Part shown: one piece after another, positions 1 to 7,743 of the stretch
How positions within the stretch are numbered: position 1 is the stretch's first letter
Layout of the letters: every line of letters starts with the position of its first letter
Origin: Bacillota bacterium
GTDB lineage: Bacteria > Bacillota > Sulfobacillia > Sulfobacillales > Sulfobacillaceae
DNA length: 33,108 bases
Direction of reading: 5' to 3'
Assembly: GCA_021820965.1 (NCBI GenBank)
Contig: JAKACZ010000049.1
Coordinates: 1 to 33,108, forward strand
Position numbers and translations under genes: made by a program
Notes under the pieces: generated by a model
Told to the model about the DNA's origin: nothing
The model's database searches: none
Seen by the model: only the letters and a program-made list of their open reading frames with translations

Positions 1-125
1 CGCCCATGTTGCTGGTGGGATAAGCCGTGGCGAGTCCGGAGGAGCACTCCCAGGGTTTCACAACCCGTCGACGCAGCCATGGTGGTTCCCTCAGAATCTC
101 CGGCCTTTAGGCCGGGGAGGTTCAA
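1..125 (+). mobile_element. IS200/IS605-like right end, possible omega-RNA 3' end (partial)
   Basis: The stretch ends in a compact hairpin: CCGGCC (100-105) pairs with GGCCGG (110-115) around a TTTA loop. It is preceded by AGAATC and followed by GGGGAGGTTCAA. This layout resembles the right end of IS200/IS605-family elements, where the same hairpin forms the 3' end of the TnpB guide (omega) RNA and the sequence just after the TTCAA boundary acts as guide. Here that would start near 126. No TnpB frame can be followed because the window begins only about 100 bases upstream. Recognition rests on the hairpin layout alone, so a chance GC hairpin remains possible. Confidence 0.45.
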
Positions 126-404
126 TGCGCCTACGAGGGCCGATACGTGTGGCCCAGCATTCTTCATCCAGCGTGGGGCAAATTGGATATCGTCGATATG
201 TCACCACGTTCGGGGATCGGATCCCCCGGGCCAGCGCAACCGGCTTTTTCGGGTCAAGATGCGCAGGGTCACCCCATCACCATAAGCGGCATGGTAAATA
301 CCCGGTAGATACCATGCGCTCGTACGTTGCAGGGTCTGGGTTGAACCGCCCGGGTATAATCCCAGCGATGGGACTTTTGTGGCAGATGAAAACGTTCGTG
401 ACAT
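126..404. other. Gene-poor stretch between two IS605-like ends
   Basis: Several short overlapping open frames exist on both strands, but none has a convincing ribosome-binding site or recognisable protein features. The stretch is flanked by hairpins in opposite orientations (98-117 plus, 414-430 minus). A TATAAT-like box lies at about 355-360 without a matching -35 box. No gene is called. Confidence 0.5.
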
Positions 405-552
405 TGGTGTTCCTCAGCCCCAAGGGCTGAATTCTTAAGTGGTCAACGGGGCTCTCACGGCCAGGCAAATAGCAGACATGGTCCGGCCCATGACCCACTA
501 GCACACTAGCCTGTTGCCGACAATCAAAGAGCTTCCACACCAACAGATGCAA
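405..552 (-). mobile_element. Second IS605-like right-end hairpin, opposite orientation (degenerate)
   Basis: On the minus strand, AGAAT is followed by a 7-bp stem (TCAGCCC at 414-420 with GGGCTGA at 424-430, three-base loop) and then GAGG and CAATG. This is the same arrangement as the hairpin at 98-117 on the plus strand. A minus-strand open frame reads through 552-430 but shows no TnpB motif that can be named. It may be a second, decayed element end facing the first one. Confidence 0.3.
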
Positions 553-588
553 GCTTAGCCTTTCATCCTGCCGACACGGACAGAGCCA

Positions 589-1185
589 CTACTTCGTCCA
601 GTAACGAGGCGGCGGGGGCAGCCTGGCGCTGCAATCCGCATGCTTGACCTGCTGCTCTGTTCGGTATGCGCATAGAACAAACTCGGTGCGCGCATAATCG
701 GTAAATTGCAAATGTCCCCAACGGTAAGTCACGAGCAACCCATCAATGATGTATCGCCCGGGCTTTGTTACGTCAACAACCAACTCCGGTTCCGCATCTG
801 TTGTCAGGGTACCCATGGGCAACTGCCGAATGGGCTGGTGTGCAGTATGCCGCACCCATTGCATCGGCCCAATACCAAGTGCCGGCGGCACCCGCATGCC
901 TGTCGTCGCTACGACCTTTAGGCCCGAGGCCACATTCGTCGGCCGTACGTGCAGCAACTGCCAACGGATGCGACCTCGGTCCATAATGGGCGCGCCGCCG
1001 AGCAAAACTTGTGTTCCAACAAGGACGGCGAGCGACGTCGTATCATATCGGGCACCGATCGCATGTGCATACGGTCCTTGCGAGTATCGGAAGCGTAGTT
1101 GTCGATAGTGCCACACGATCATAGACGCAGACACCAGAACTACTGCAATCGCAACTCCGCTAGCAACAAGCACACTGCGCTTCAT
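589..1185 (-). CDS. Membrane-anchored protein of unknown function
   Basis: This is a 198-residue protein with one strongly hydrophobic segment at about residues 5-27 directly after a basic MKR start, then a soluble domain predicted to lie outside the membrane. The ATG is preceded by an AGGGAGG ribosome-binding site about 11 bases upstream. The soluble part has two cysteines near the C-terminus and ends in a proline-rich tail. I recognise no family. The single N-terminal anchor plus exported domain resembles the unknown protein at 24417-24974 in design, but I see no sequence similarity between them. It stands alone, next to a mobile-element-like region on its 3' side. Confidence 0.7.
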   Translation of the reverse strand: MKRSVLVASGVAIAVVLVSASMIVWHYRQLRFRYSQGPYAHAIGARYDTTSLAVLVGTQVLLGGAPIMDRGRIRWQLLHVRPTNVASGLKVVATTGMRVPPALGIGPMQWVRHTAHQPIRQLPMGTLTTDAEPELVVDVTKPGRYIIDGLLVTYRWGHLQFTDYARTEFVLCAYRTEQQVKHADCSARLPPPPRYWTK

Positions 1186-1395
1186 ACACGGCTAGCCTCC
1201 CTAGTCAGCCGCAAAGATGCGACGCGAGTATGGGGGATATTAGTTATTTTCCCCATACAACTCCTGATCGTGTGTGGCGTAGGGCGAGAAAACCACGGCG
1301 CGATGAGCTCTTAGACGCAGCTGGCGATTTCGAGGAGTCGGATGTCGTTACCACTTTCGCAACCTCCACAGTATAGGAGAAGTGGGAACTCGATT

Positions 1396-1767
1396 TTAGG
1401 GGCGCAAGAGAATGATGGAGACGGCCGCAACGATAACCGCAATCAGGCTGGCCCAACTCCAATAACGCAAATTGTCCAGCTTCTGATCCATTTCATGCCG
1501 CAGTTGGTCGATTTTGTTCTCGAACTTGGCATCCATCGTTCCGAACTTGGCATCCATCGTTGCGAACTTGGCATCCACCATATCAAACTTAGTATCCACC
1601 ATATCAAACTTGGTATCCATCTTCGTTTCCAACGCGTCAATTTTATTTTCGAGCCGATCTTCGATGCGGTGCAATTCCTGGAGAAGGTGAAAACCCCACG
1701 AGGCTGGAATATCCTCGCCTGGCACAGGAGGCGATTCGCTTTCCGGCATGGCCGTACCTTCTTTCAT
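1396..1767 (-). CDS. Tail-anchored coiled-coil protein with heptad repeats
   Basis: A small protein with three parts: an acidic, proline-rich N-terminus, a long coiled coil built from near-identical seven-residue units of the type DAKFxTM, and a C-terminal hydrophobic segment of about 20 residues ending in RP. The repeats are also visible in DNA as five consecutive 21-bp units (1521-1625). The design resembles DUF1640-like or other membrane-tethered coiled-coil proteins, but no function follows from it. The start is uncertain. The ATG at 1767 has AAAGGAA upstream, the ATG at 1749 has GAAGG seven bases upstream, and the frame is open up to 1809. The tail anchor suggests a cytoplasmic coiled coil attached to the membrane. 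Confidence 0.65.
   Translation of the reverse strand: MKEGTAMPESESPPVPGEDIPASWGFHLLQELHRIEDRLENKIDALETKMDTKFDMVDTKFDMVDAKFATMDAKFGTMDAKFENKIDQLRHEMDQKLDNLRYWSWASLIAVIVAAVSIILLRP
1521..1625. repeat. Five tandem 21-bp units inside the coiled-coil gene
   Basis: Five direct 21-bp units begin at 1521, 1542, 1563, 1584 and 1605. The first three share CGAACTTGGCATCCA. Each encodes one heptad of the coiled coil on the minus strand. In-frame 21-bp units allow copy-number change without frameshift. Confidence 0.85.
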
Positions 1768-1938
1768 CGTAGAAAGTTCCTTTCTCTGAGTATACGCGTC
1801 CGATCGCAAAAAGAAAAAGTGCGCCGATTAAAAACACGAGTTACACATCATAAATCAGCTGCAATCCTACACGACTACACGAATGCGACCTTCATCATCT
1901 TTGGCGAAGATGCGCCGGCGGGTGCCACCACAGACGGG

Positions 1939-2040
1939 TCAGCACCCGGTCGACGTTGTCGGACCATCATCCAAGTTCGCCATATGCCGCTGGTACTGGC
2001 ACTGATCGCATCGAAAGGCAAACGCAGTATCTTTAGCCAC
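1939..2040 (-). CDS. Possible 33-residue CxxC small protein
   Basis: A very short minus-strand frame starts at GTG (2040) and has a perfect AAGGAG ribosome-binding site six bases upstream. An ATG at 2046 is also in frame but overlaps that site. The product contains one CxxC pair (CDQC) and a third cysteine at the C-terminus, like half of a zinc ribbon. The strong translation signal is the main support. Its length and single CxxC mean it could be chance. It lies between the coiled-coil gene and paiB on the same strand. The rest of 1768-2190 shows no other gene. Confidence 0.3.
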   Translation of the reverse strand: MAKDTAFAFRCDQCQYQRHMANLDDGPTTSTGC

Positions 2041-2190
2041 TATCATCTCCTTAGCGAGACGGGACGCCGGCGGATGGACCGCCGACCGGCGTCTGGTCAA
2101 GGCGTACCTTCCATTGGGCGATTTCCTCATCCGGCAATGACTCAAACGTGCCTTTCTCCAATCGCGAGGGCGCCGCATGAGTTCCCGGTC

Positions 2191-2814
2191 TTAAAAGAGA
2201 CCCGGTCTAATGGTCTTCATAATCTGCGCTACCTGGACGTCTTGGGGATCGGGGGAGGACTGAAGCGTCTCGACTACATGGTGAAAGTCTTGATCACTGC
2301 GGTTTTGGCTCATTTTAGCGGCCGCCTCAATCCGAGCAACATCAATGCTAAGCCCCACGATTCCGCGCATCTGCTTTTGCCGGAATTCAGAGGTTAAACT
2401 ATGCCAGGGACGACCGCCGGGCCGGTCTTCTTCGTATCGGTTCATCAGCAACTCCAGAAATGTTTCGAGTTCAGCATCGGTCATCACCCGGCAGGTGCCA
2501 TAGACGTGGACCGCGACATAGTTCCAAGTGGGCACATTGGGATCCTCATACCATGACGGCGAAATATAGGTGTGCGGCCCTTGGAAAATAGCCAAGACTT
2601 CGGGATTGTCGGGGGCTGCCCGCCAGATGGCGTTTCCCTTGGCTACGTGGCCTTGCAGCACCAAGCGGCCATCTGCCTCGTGCCACTCAAAGGGCATGTG
2701 CACCGCAATAGGACGCGTGCCGTCGATGGCTACCAACACCCCGAAAGGATATCGGGTGAGCATTTCCTGAATGCGCTCACGATCATCAACGCGGTAATAC
2801 GAGGGAATATACAT
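2191..2814 (-). CDS. paiB: PaiB-type FMN-binding negative transcriptional regulator
   Basis: This 207-residue protein matches the PaiB family, which in Bacillus subtilis acts with PaiA in repression of sporulation and degradative-enzyme genes and has a split-barrel, FMN-binding-like fold. The family signature is visible throughout: the MYIPSYYR start, AVHMPFEWH, GPHTYISPSWY, VPTWNYVAVHVYG and, near the end, KMSQNRSDQD. The length is typical. The ATG has TTAGGGG about nine bases upstream. It is divergent from the ABC exporter operon across a 149-bp intergenic region, so control of that exporter is conceivable but not shown. No paiA is seen beside it. Confidence 0.9.
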   Translation of the reverse strand: MYIPSYYRVDDRERIQEMLTRYPFGVLVAIDGTRPIAVHMPFEWHEADGRLVLQGHVAKGNAIWRAAPDNPEVLAIFQGPHTYISPSWYEDPNVPTWNYVAVHVYGTCRVMTDAELETFLELLMNRYEEDRPGGRPWHSLTSEFRQKQMRGIVGLSIDVARIEAAAKMSQNRSDQDFHHVVETLQSSPDPQDVQVAQIMKTIRPGLF

Positions 2815-2916
2815 GATTTTGACCCCTAAGTATTTAATGGCTTACGCTGAGTTCTGTCACATCCAACGTAAGTCTCGCACACGCCACCTTCCGCAGCAAG
2901 AAGAAAGCCACGAGCA

Positions 2917-2925
2917 TGATATAAT
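2917..2925 (+). promoter_or_regulatory. Extended -10 promoter of the ABC exporter operon
   Basis: TGATATAAT is a perfect extended -10 element (TGnTATAAT) 38 bases before the exporter ATG. No good -35 is visible, which is usual for extended -10 promoters. It lies in the divergent region shared with paiB. Confidence 0.6.
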
Positions 2926-2963
2926 GGTTAAGAAACTTACATGTATGAGGAACGAGGTGCGGG

Positions 2964-4694
2964 ATGCTTAAAATTCTTAAATACCTGGCACCTTATCGCC
3001 GCTCGGTCATCCTGGTGTTGGCGCTGACCTTCATGCAGGCGATGTCCACCCTCTATCTACCGCAGCTGATGTCCAATATTGTGGACGTCGGCATTCTTCA
3101 CGGCAATGTGCATTACATTGTACGCGTGGGTCTAGTGATGTTGGCCGTGACCATGATGGGCGGTTTGGCCGCTATCGGAGGCAGCCTATTTGCGGCCCGG
3201 GCCTCGGCGGGATACGCCCGCATCCTCAGAGAACGCATCTTCCGGCACGTAGAGCGTTTCGGCCTATCCGAATTTGACGTACTGGGGACATCCTCCCTCA
3301 TTGTCCGTAGCAACAATGACGTGATGCAAGTTCAGCAAATGGTACAAATGATGCTGCGCATGATGATCATCGCGCCGCTTACCTCGATTGGCGGAGTCAT
3401 TATGGCGATTCATACCAACGCCCGTCTGGCGCTCTCGATGATTGTCGTGGTCCCTCTGTTGGGCCTGACCGTGTACCTTATATTAGGTCGAGGCATCCCG
3501 CTTTTTCATGTGATTCAAGTGAAGGTGGACGGGCTTAACCGTGTAGTTCGTGAAAACCTGGCGGGCGTTAAGGTGATACGCGCCTTTCACCGCCAGGACC
3601 ATGAGCGCGAACGCTTTTACCACGCCAATGCGGATCTCACTCAAATATCCGTGCGCGTGTTTCAGATGACGGCACTCATGCTGCCCTTGGTCATGCTCAT
3701 TATGAATTGGGCTACGGTCGCCATCTTTTGGTGGGGCAGCGTGCGGGTCAATCACGGCCAATTGCAAGTGGGAAGTCTCATGGCCTTTATTCAATATTTC
3801 TCGCAAATTATGTTTTCGGTGATGATGGTATCTATGATGTCCTTTATGCTGCCCCGCGCCCAGGCATCTGCTCTTCGCATCGGTGAAGTGCTGAACACTA
3901 CCATAACCATCGAGGATCCACCCGATGCGATCGAACTGGGTCGCCCGCCGACCACGCTCAGCTTTGACCATGTCACTTTTTGCTATCCGGGAGCGGAGGA
4001 GCCGGCGCTCGACAATATTAGCTTTGAGGCGCACACGGGTCAGACCGTAGCTATCATCGGCGGGACGGGGGCCGGCAAGTCGACGCTGATACGTCTGATC
4101 GCCCGCTTTTACGACGCCCAAAAAGGCGTGGTCCGCTTAGACGGCATGGACATCCGCATCCTGACGCTGGCGTCGCTTAGACAGACAATGGGTTTGGTCA
4201 CCCAGCCTCCCGCCCTTTTCACCGGCACGATATTGGATAATGTCCGCTATGGAGACACTAATGCGAGCGAATCGGCGGTTAAAGACGCCTTGATGACGGC
4301 TCAGGCATGGGAGTTCGTCGAGTCCATGCCGAACGGGATGCTGAGCTACCTCGACCAGGGTGGTGTCAACCTTTCCGGCGGACAGCGCCAGCGGCTGTCG
4401 ATTGCCCGCGCCTTGGTACGCCACCCTGCCATTTACCTTTTGGACGACAGCTTTTCTGCTTTGGATTATAAGACCGATGCCGCACTGCGACAGGCATTGA
4501 AAAGCTGGACGCACGAGGCGATTGTCCTGATTGTGGCACAGCGGGTGGCCACCATCATGGATGCCGATCTCATTTTGGTGCTGGATGACGGACGCGTGGT
4601 GGGACGCGGAACTCACACGCAATTGATGGCCGAGTGTGACATTTACCGGGAAATCGTCTCGTCGCAGCTTTCGCCGGAGGAGAGTGCCTCATGA
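2964..4694 (+). CDS. Heterodimeric ABC exporter, degenerate-site subunit (YheI-like)
   Basis: This 576-residue half-transporter has an N-terminal six-helix exporter domain (about residues 15-310) and a C-terminal ATPase domain. The ATPase motifs are Walker A GGTGAGKST (366-374), signature LSGGQ (470-474) and Walker B LLDD (492-495). Two key positions are altered: the catalytic glutamate after Walker B is Asp495, and the H-loop histidine is Gln526. This is the pattern of the inactive-site subunit of heterodimeric exporters such as YheI/BmrC or TM287. It presumably pairs with the next gene to export drugs or lipophilic compounds. GAGGTG precedes the ATG. The coding end overlaps the next start by ATGA. 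Confidence 0.9.
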   Translation: MLKILKYLAPYRRSVILVLALTFMQAMSTLYLPQLMSNIVDVGILHGNVHYIVRVGLVMLAVTMMGGLAAIGGSLFAARASAGYARILRERIFRHVERFGLSEFDVLGTSSLIVRSNNDVMQVQQMVQMMLRMMIIAPLTSIGGVIMAIHTNARLALSMIVVVPLLGLTVYLILGRGIPLFHVIQVKVDGLNRVVRENLAGVKVIRAFHRQDHERERFYHANADLTQISVRVFQMTALMLPLVMLIMNWATVAIFWWGSVRVNHGQLQVGSLMAFIQYFSQIMFSVMMVSMMSFMLPRAQASALRIGEVLNTTITIEDPPDAIELGRPPTTLSFDHVTFCYPGAEEPALDNISFEAHTGQTVAIIGGTGAGKSTLIRLIARFYDAQKGVVRLDGMDIRILTLASLRQTMGLVTQPPALFTGTILDNVRYGDTNASESAVKDALMTAQAWEFVESMPNGMLSYLDQGGVNLSGGQRQRLSIARALVRHPAIYLLDDSFSALDYKTDAALRQALKSWTHEAIVLIVAQRVATIMDADLILVLDDGRVVGRGTHTQLMAECDIYREIVSSQLSPEESAS

Positions 4695-6562
4695 ATCAGC
4701 CATCGCGGCACGAATCTGGTCAGCGGCAGTCTCCTCTCGGCTTTGGGCGCGGGCCCGGCTTTGCCCGCGCTGTAGAGAAGGCCAAGAACCCCCGAGCCAC
4801 CTTCATCCGCCTGTTAGGCGAGTTTCGCCCCTATCGCGGGCGGCTGGCGCTGGTGGTGTCGTCTGCCATCCTCAGCACGGTCTTCACGATTTGGAGTCCC
4901 AAGGTTCTGGGAAATGCGACCACCGTGCTGTTTCACGGATTCGTCGCCAGGCTCCGCCGGATTCCCGGCGCATCCGTGAATTTTGCGGCCATCGAACGGG
5001 ATCTCGCTTTTTTGGCTCTGTTATACCTAATTAGTTCCGGGTTTAACTTCCTCCAGCAGTACGTTATGGCCAGCGTGGCTCAGCGCTTGACTTTTCGTTT
5101 GCGTGAAAGACTGATGGAAAAGCTGAACCGGCTACCCATTCGCTTTTTCGACAACCACCCTCACGGTGACGTCCTCAGCCGGTTCGTCAACGACTTCGAC
5201 AACATCAGCAGCACGCTTCAGCAAACCTTGGCTCAATTGATTGCGTCCATTGTCACATTCGGCGGTGTGATAATTATGATGCTCACCATCAGTCCGTTGA
5301 TGACCCTGGCCGTAGCGGTCACCCTGCCGCTCAGCATCTTACTGACTACCAACGTGGTCCGCCGCTCGCAGCGCTACTTTCGCGAACAACGGCGGCAGTT
5401 GGGGGACATTAACGGCCATATCGAAGAAATGTTTAGCGGACATGCAGTCGTTAAAGCCTACGGACATGAAGATCGAGCCATAGAACAGTTTGACCGCATC
5501 AATGCCGGGTTGTACGAATCCTCGTGGAAGTCGCAATTTCTTACCGGCATCATTTTTCCGCTAATGAATGTGATTGGCAATATCGGCTACGTCTTCGTGA
5601 GTGTGGTAGGCGGTATTTTGGTGACACGACGTACCATCCAAATCGGCGACATTCAAGCGTTCATTCAGTACGCCCGCCAGTTTTCTCAGCCGATAACGCA
5701 GATGGCCAGCATTTCCAACATCATTCAAACGCTGCTGGCCTCCACCGAACGCATTTTCGAGATATTGGACGCGCCCGAAGAAACGCCCGACCGGGTACCT
5801 GCCGCAAAGACGCGGATTTCGAGCCGTGGTCATGTGGAATTTCAGAATGTGTCCTTCCGTTACCGTTCCGATGCCCCCTTGATTGACCAATTCAATTTGA
5901 ACGTAGCGCCAGGGTCGACGATCGCCCTGGTGGGACCGACCGGCGCCGGAAAAACCACCTTGGTCAATCTCTTGCTGCGATTTTATGACGTAACCGACGG
6001 CCGCATTTCGGTGGACGGCGTCGACATTCGGGATATGGCACGTCAGGATTTGCGGCGGATTTTTGGCATGGTGCTGCAGGACAGCTGGCTCTTTCACGGA
6101 ACCCTTGGCGATAACATCGCCTATGGCCGGCAAGGTGCCACCGAGGAGGAAATCATTCAGGCGGCGATATCGGCGCGGGCCGATCACTTCATCCGCACGC
6201 TGCCGGATGGATACAACACCGTGTTGAATGAAGAAGCCTCCAATATTTCTCAAGGCCAGCGCCAACTCATCGCGATTGCGCGCGCCTTTCTGGCTGATCC
6301 AGCTATCCTCATCCTTGATGAGGCCACGTCTAACGTTGATACGCGCACCGAAGTCGCCATTCAGCTAGCCATGAGCCATCTCATGCGCGGGCGCACCAGC
6401 TTCGTCATCGCACACCGTTTGTCCACCATTCGCGGCGCCAACCGGATCTTGGTGATGGATCACGGCCACATTGTCGAGCAGGGCAACCACGACGAACTCA
6501 TGGCCCGCCGCGGGTTCTACTATGATTTGTACCAAAGCCAATTCCAAAAGGCGGCCATTTGA
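4691..6562 (+). CDS. Heterodimeric ABC exporter, catalytic subunit (YheH-like)
   Basis: This 623-residue half-transporter starts inside the end of the preceding exporter gene (ATGA overlap) with a GGAGGAG ribosome-binding site at 4676-4682, so the two are translationally coupled. An N-terminal extension of about 40 residues rich in Gly, Arg and Pro precedes the six-helix domain, as in YheH-type subunits. The ATPase domain has Walker A GPTGAGKTT (415-423), Walker B LILDE with catalytic Glu544, and H-loop His575. Its own signature is the less usual ISQGQ (519-523). The canonical Glu and His here complement the altered residues of the partner, so one composite ATP site is active. The substrate cannot be inferred. 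Confidence 0.9.
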   Translation: MNQPSRHESGQRQSPLGFGRGPGFARAVEKAKNPRATFIRLLGEFRPYRGRLALVVSSAILSTVFTIWSPKVLGNATTVLFHGFVARLRRIPGASVNFAAIERDLAFLALLYLISSGFNFLQQYVMASVAQRLTFRLRERLMEKLNRLPIRFFDNHPHGDVLSRFVNDFDNISSTLQQTLAQLIASIVTFGGVIIMMLTISPLMTLAVAVTLPLSILLTTNVVRRSQRYFREQRRQLGDINGHIEEMFSGHAVVKAYGHEDRAIEQFDRINAGLYESSWKSQFLTGIIFPLMNVIGNIGYVFVSVVGGILVTRRTIQIGDIQAFIQYARQFSQPITQMASISNIIQTLLASTERIFEILDAPEETPDRVPAAKTRISSRGHVEFQNVSFRYRSDAPLIDQFNLNVAPGSTIALVGPTGAGKTTLVNLLLRFYDVTDGRISVDGVDIRDMARQDLRRIFGMVLQDSWLFHGTLGDNIAYGRQGATEEEIIQAAISARADHFIRTLPDGYNTVLNEEASNISQGQRQLIAIARAFLADPAILILDEATSNVDTRTEVAIQLAMSHLMRGRTSFVIAHRLSTIRGANRILVMDHGHIVEQGNHDELMARRGFYYDLYQSQFQKAAI

Positions 6563-6581
6563 CATTCTGCGTATTTCTTCC

Positions 6582-6639
6582 TGCCCGCCCGCATCGTGCC
6601 AGCGGATCTAAAATAATCGCCGCTCTGCCTGGGCGGGCA
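6582..6639 (+). promoter_or_regulatory. Large nested hairpin in the CorA leader / exporter 3' region
   Basis: TGCCCGCCC (6582-6590) is perfectly complementary to GGGCGGGCA (6631-6639). Inside lies a second stem, AGCGG (6601-6605) with CCGCT (6620-6624). No U-tract follows, so a simple intrinsic terminator of the exporter operon is only one option. The other is a structured leader of the downstream magnesium-channel gene. The remaining 174 bases up to the ATG include no obvious ORF. Confidence 0.5.
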
Positions 6640-6813
6640 CCGACGGCGGATCGATACCAGCACGGATAAAAACCGGGACTATCTCGCTCACGCACTCCAG
6701 AAATGAAAAAGGTGCCGGTGCCGCGGAGCCTCTGGAACCAGATTAACCCGAGTTCGCTTTCCATAGTGGTCCTAAGCGCCAATTCTTGATAAGGTGGGCG
6801 AAGGAGGCCCAAA

Positions 6814-7731
6814 ATGCTGATAAAAGACGGTGATACGGTCAAAGAAGGCGCCCTGCGCCGACCCCACGACGGCGAAAAAGTCTGGATCGATGTATCCGGT
6901 GACGGCGCTTCGTCACTGGCCAACGTCTTTCACGTGCTCGGGTTCAGCCCGGATGTTTTGACAGCGGTTGAACCTGAACCGGACCGAGCCCAACTGCAAT
7001 ATTTTGGCAGCATAACTGTTCTGTCGCTCTTTGTTCCCGAGGGTCAGGTGATGAAGACCTTCACCGTGGTGCTGGCACCGAGCGTACTAGTCAGCATCCA
7101 CCGCGAGCCCATACAGTTATTGACTGACCTTGGTCGGGAGGTGTTAACCAAGGCGGGCCTGATGGAATCCGCCCACTACCTCTTGTACGAAATTCTTGAA
7201 CGCGTAGCCGATATTTTTTTGGAGCGCATGGATACCCATGAAGAAACCTTCGACGGATTGGAAGAAGACGTCCTCGACGGTCTTGACCGCGCCCATGAGG
7301 TGTTTGCGCTTAGACACGAACTCCACCATTTGCGCGGCATTCTTGCCGACATGCGGCGCATCGCCGCCAGACTTAGCCGCCGACCTTTCACTTCGACCCA
7401 AACCGGGGCATCGGACGCCAACATTTTTGTCGACGTCTACGACGGCTTCTACCACGTCATGGACAACATTGACAGTCTTCGCGACAATTTAACTGGTTTG
7501 GTCGACCTGGGCCTTAATCAACGTTCGACCCGGCTCAACGAAATTATGAAATTTCTCACCATCTTCTCGACGATTTTCCTGCCTCTGACCTTTATTACCG
7601 GGTTCTTCGGCATGAACCTGAAAAGCATGCCGGAACTGGCCACGCCTCATGGCCAAGCGTTGACCATGCTCCTGATGGCAGTTGTTGCCGCCACCATGTT
7701 GATTGTGTTTAAACGGCGTAAGTGGATGTAA
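6814..7731 (+). CDS. corA: CorA-family divalent metal (magnesium) channel
   Basis: This 305-residue protein has the CorA plan: a cytoplasmic N-terminal alpha/beta domain, a long acidic helical stalk (about 120-245) and two C-terminal membrane helices. The signature loop between the helices reads GMN at residues 266-268, preceded by FF rather than the usual Y. CorA pentamers pass Mg2+, and some members pass Co2+ or Zn2+, across the inner membrane. The basic C-terminal KRRKWM is typical. The start has a strong GAAGGAGG site eight bases upstream. The gene converges on nagA with only 12 bases between stops, and a structured leader lies upstream. Confidence 0.92.
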   Translation: MLIKDGDTVKEGALRRPHDGEKVWIDVSGDGASSLANVFHVLGFSPDVLTAVEPEPDRAQLQYFGSITVLSLFVPEGQVMKTFTVVLAPSVLVSIHREPIQLLTDLGREVLTKAGLMESAHYLLYEILERVADIFLERMDTHEETFDGLEEDVLDGLDRAHEVFALRHELHHLRGILADMRRIAARLSRRPFTSTQTGASDANIFVDVYDGFYHVMDNIDSLRDNLTGLVDLGLNQRSTRLNEIMKFLTIFSTIFLPLTFITGFFGMNLKSMPELATPHGQALTMLLMAVVAATMLIVFKRRKWM

Positions 7732-7743
7732 CACGGGCCCTGG

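Noticed and set aside
1521..1625. CRISPR-like regular repeats
   Set aside because: The units are directly adjacent 21-mers without spacers and encode coiled-coil heptads. No CRISPR array was seen anywhere in the window.
1342..2397. A 351-codon plus-strand open frame
   Set aside because: It runs antisense to the coiled-coil gene, whose 21-bp units give it an artificial repeat, and to the end of paiB. It has no ribosome site and no recognisable protein features.
3483..4121. A 212-codon minus-strand open frame inside the first exporter gene
   Set aside because: It is fully antisense to a clear ABC transporter and is explained by codon bias on the other strand. The same applies to the long antisense frames inside the second exporter and the tricorn gene.
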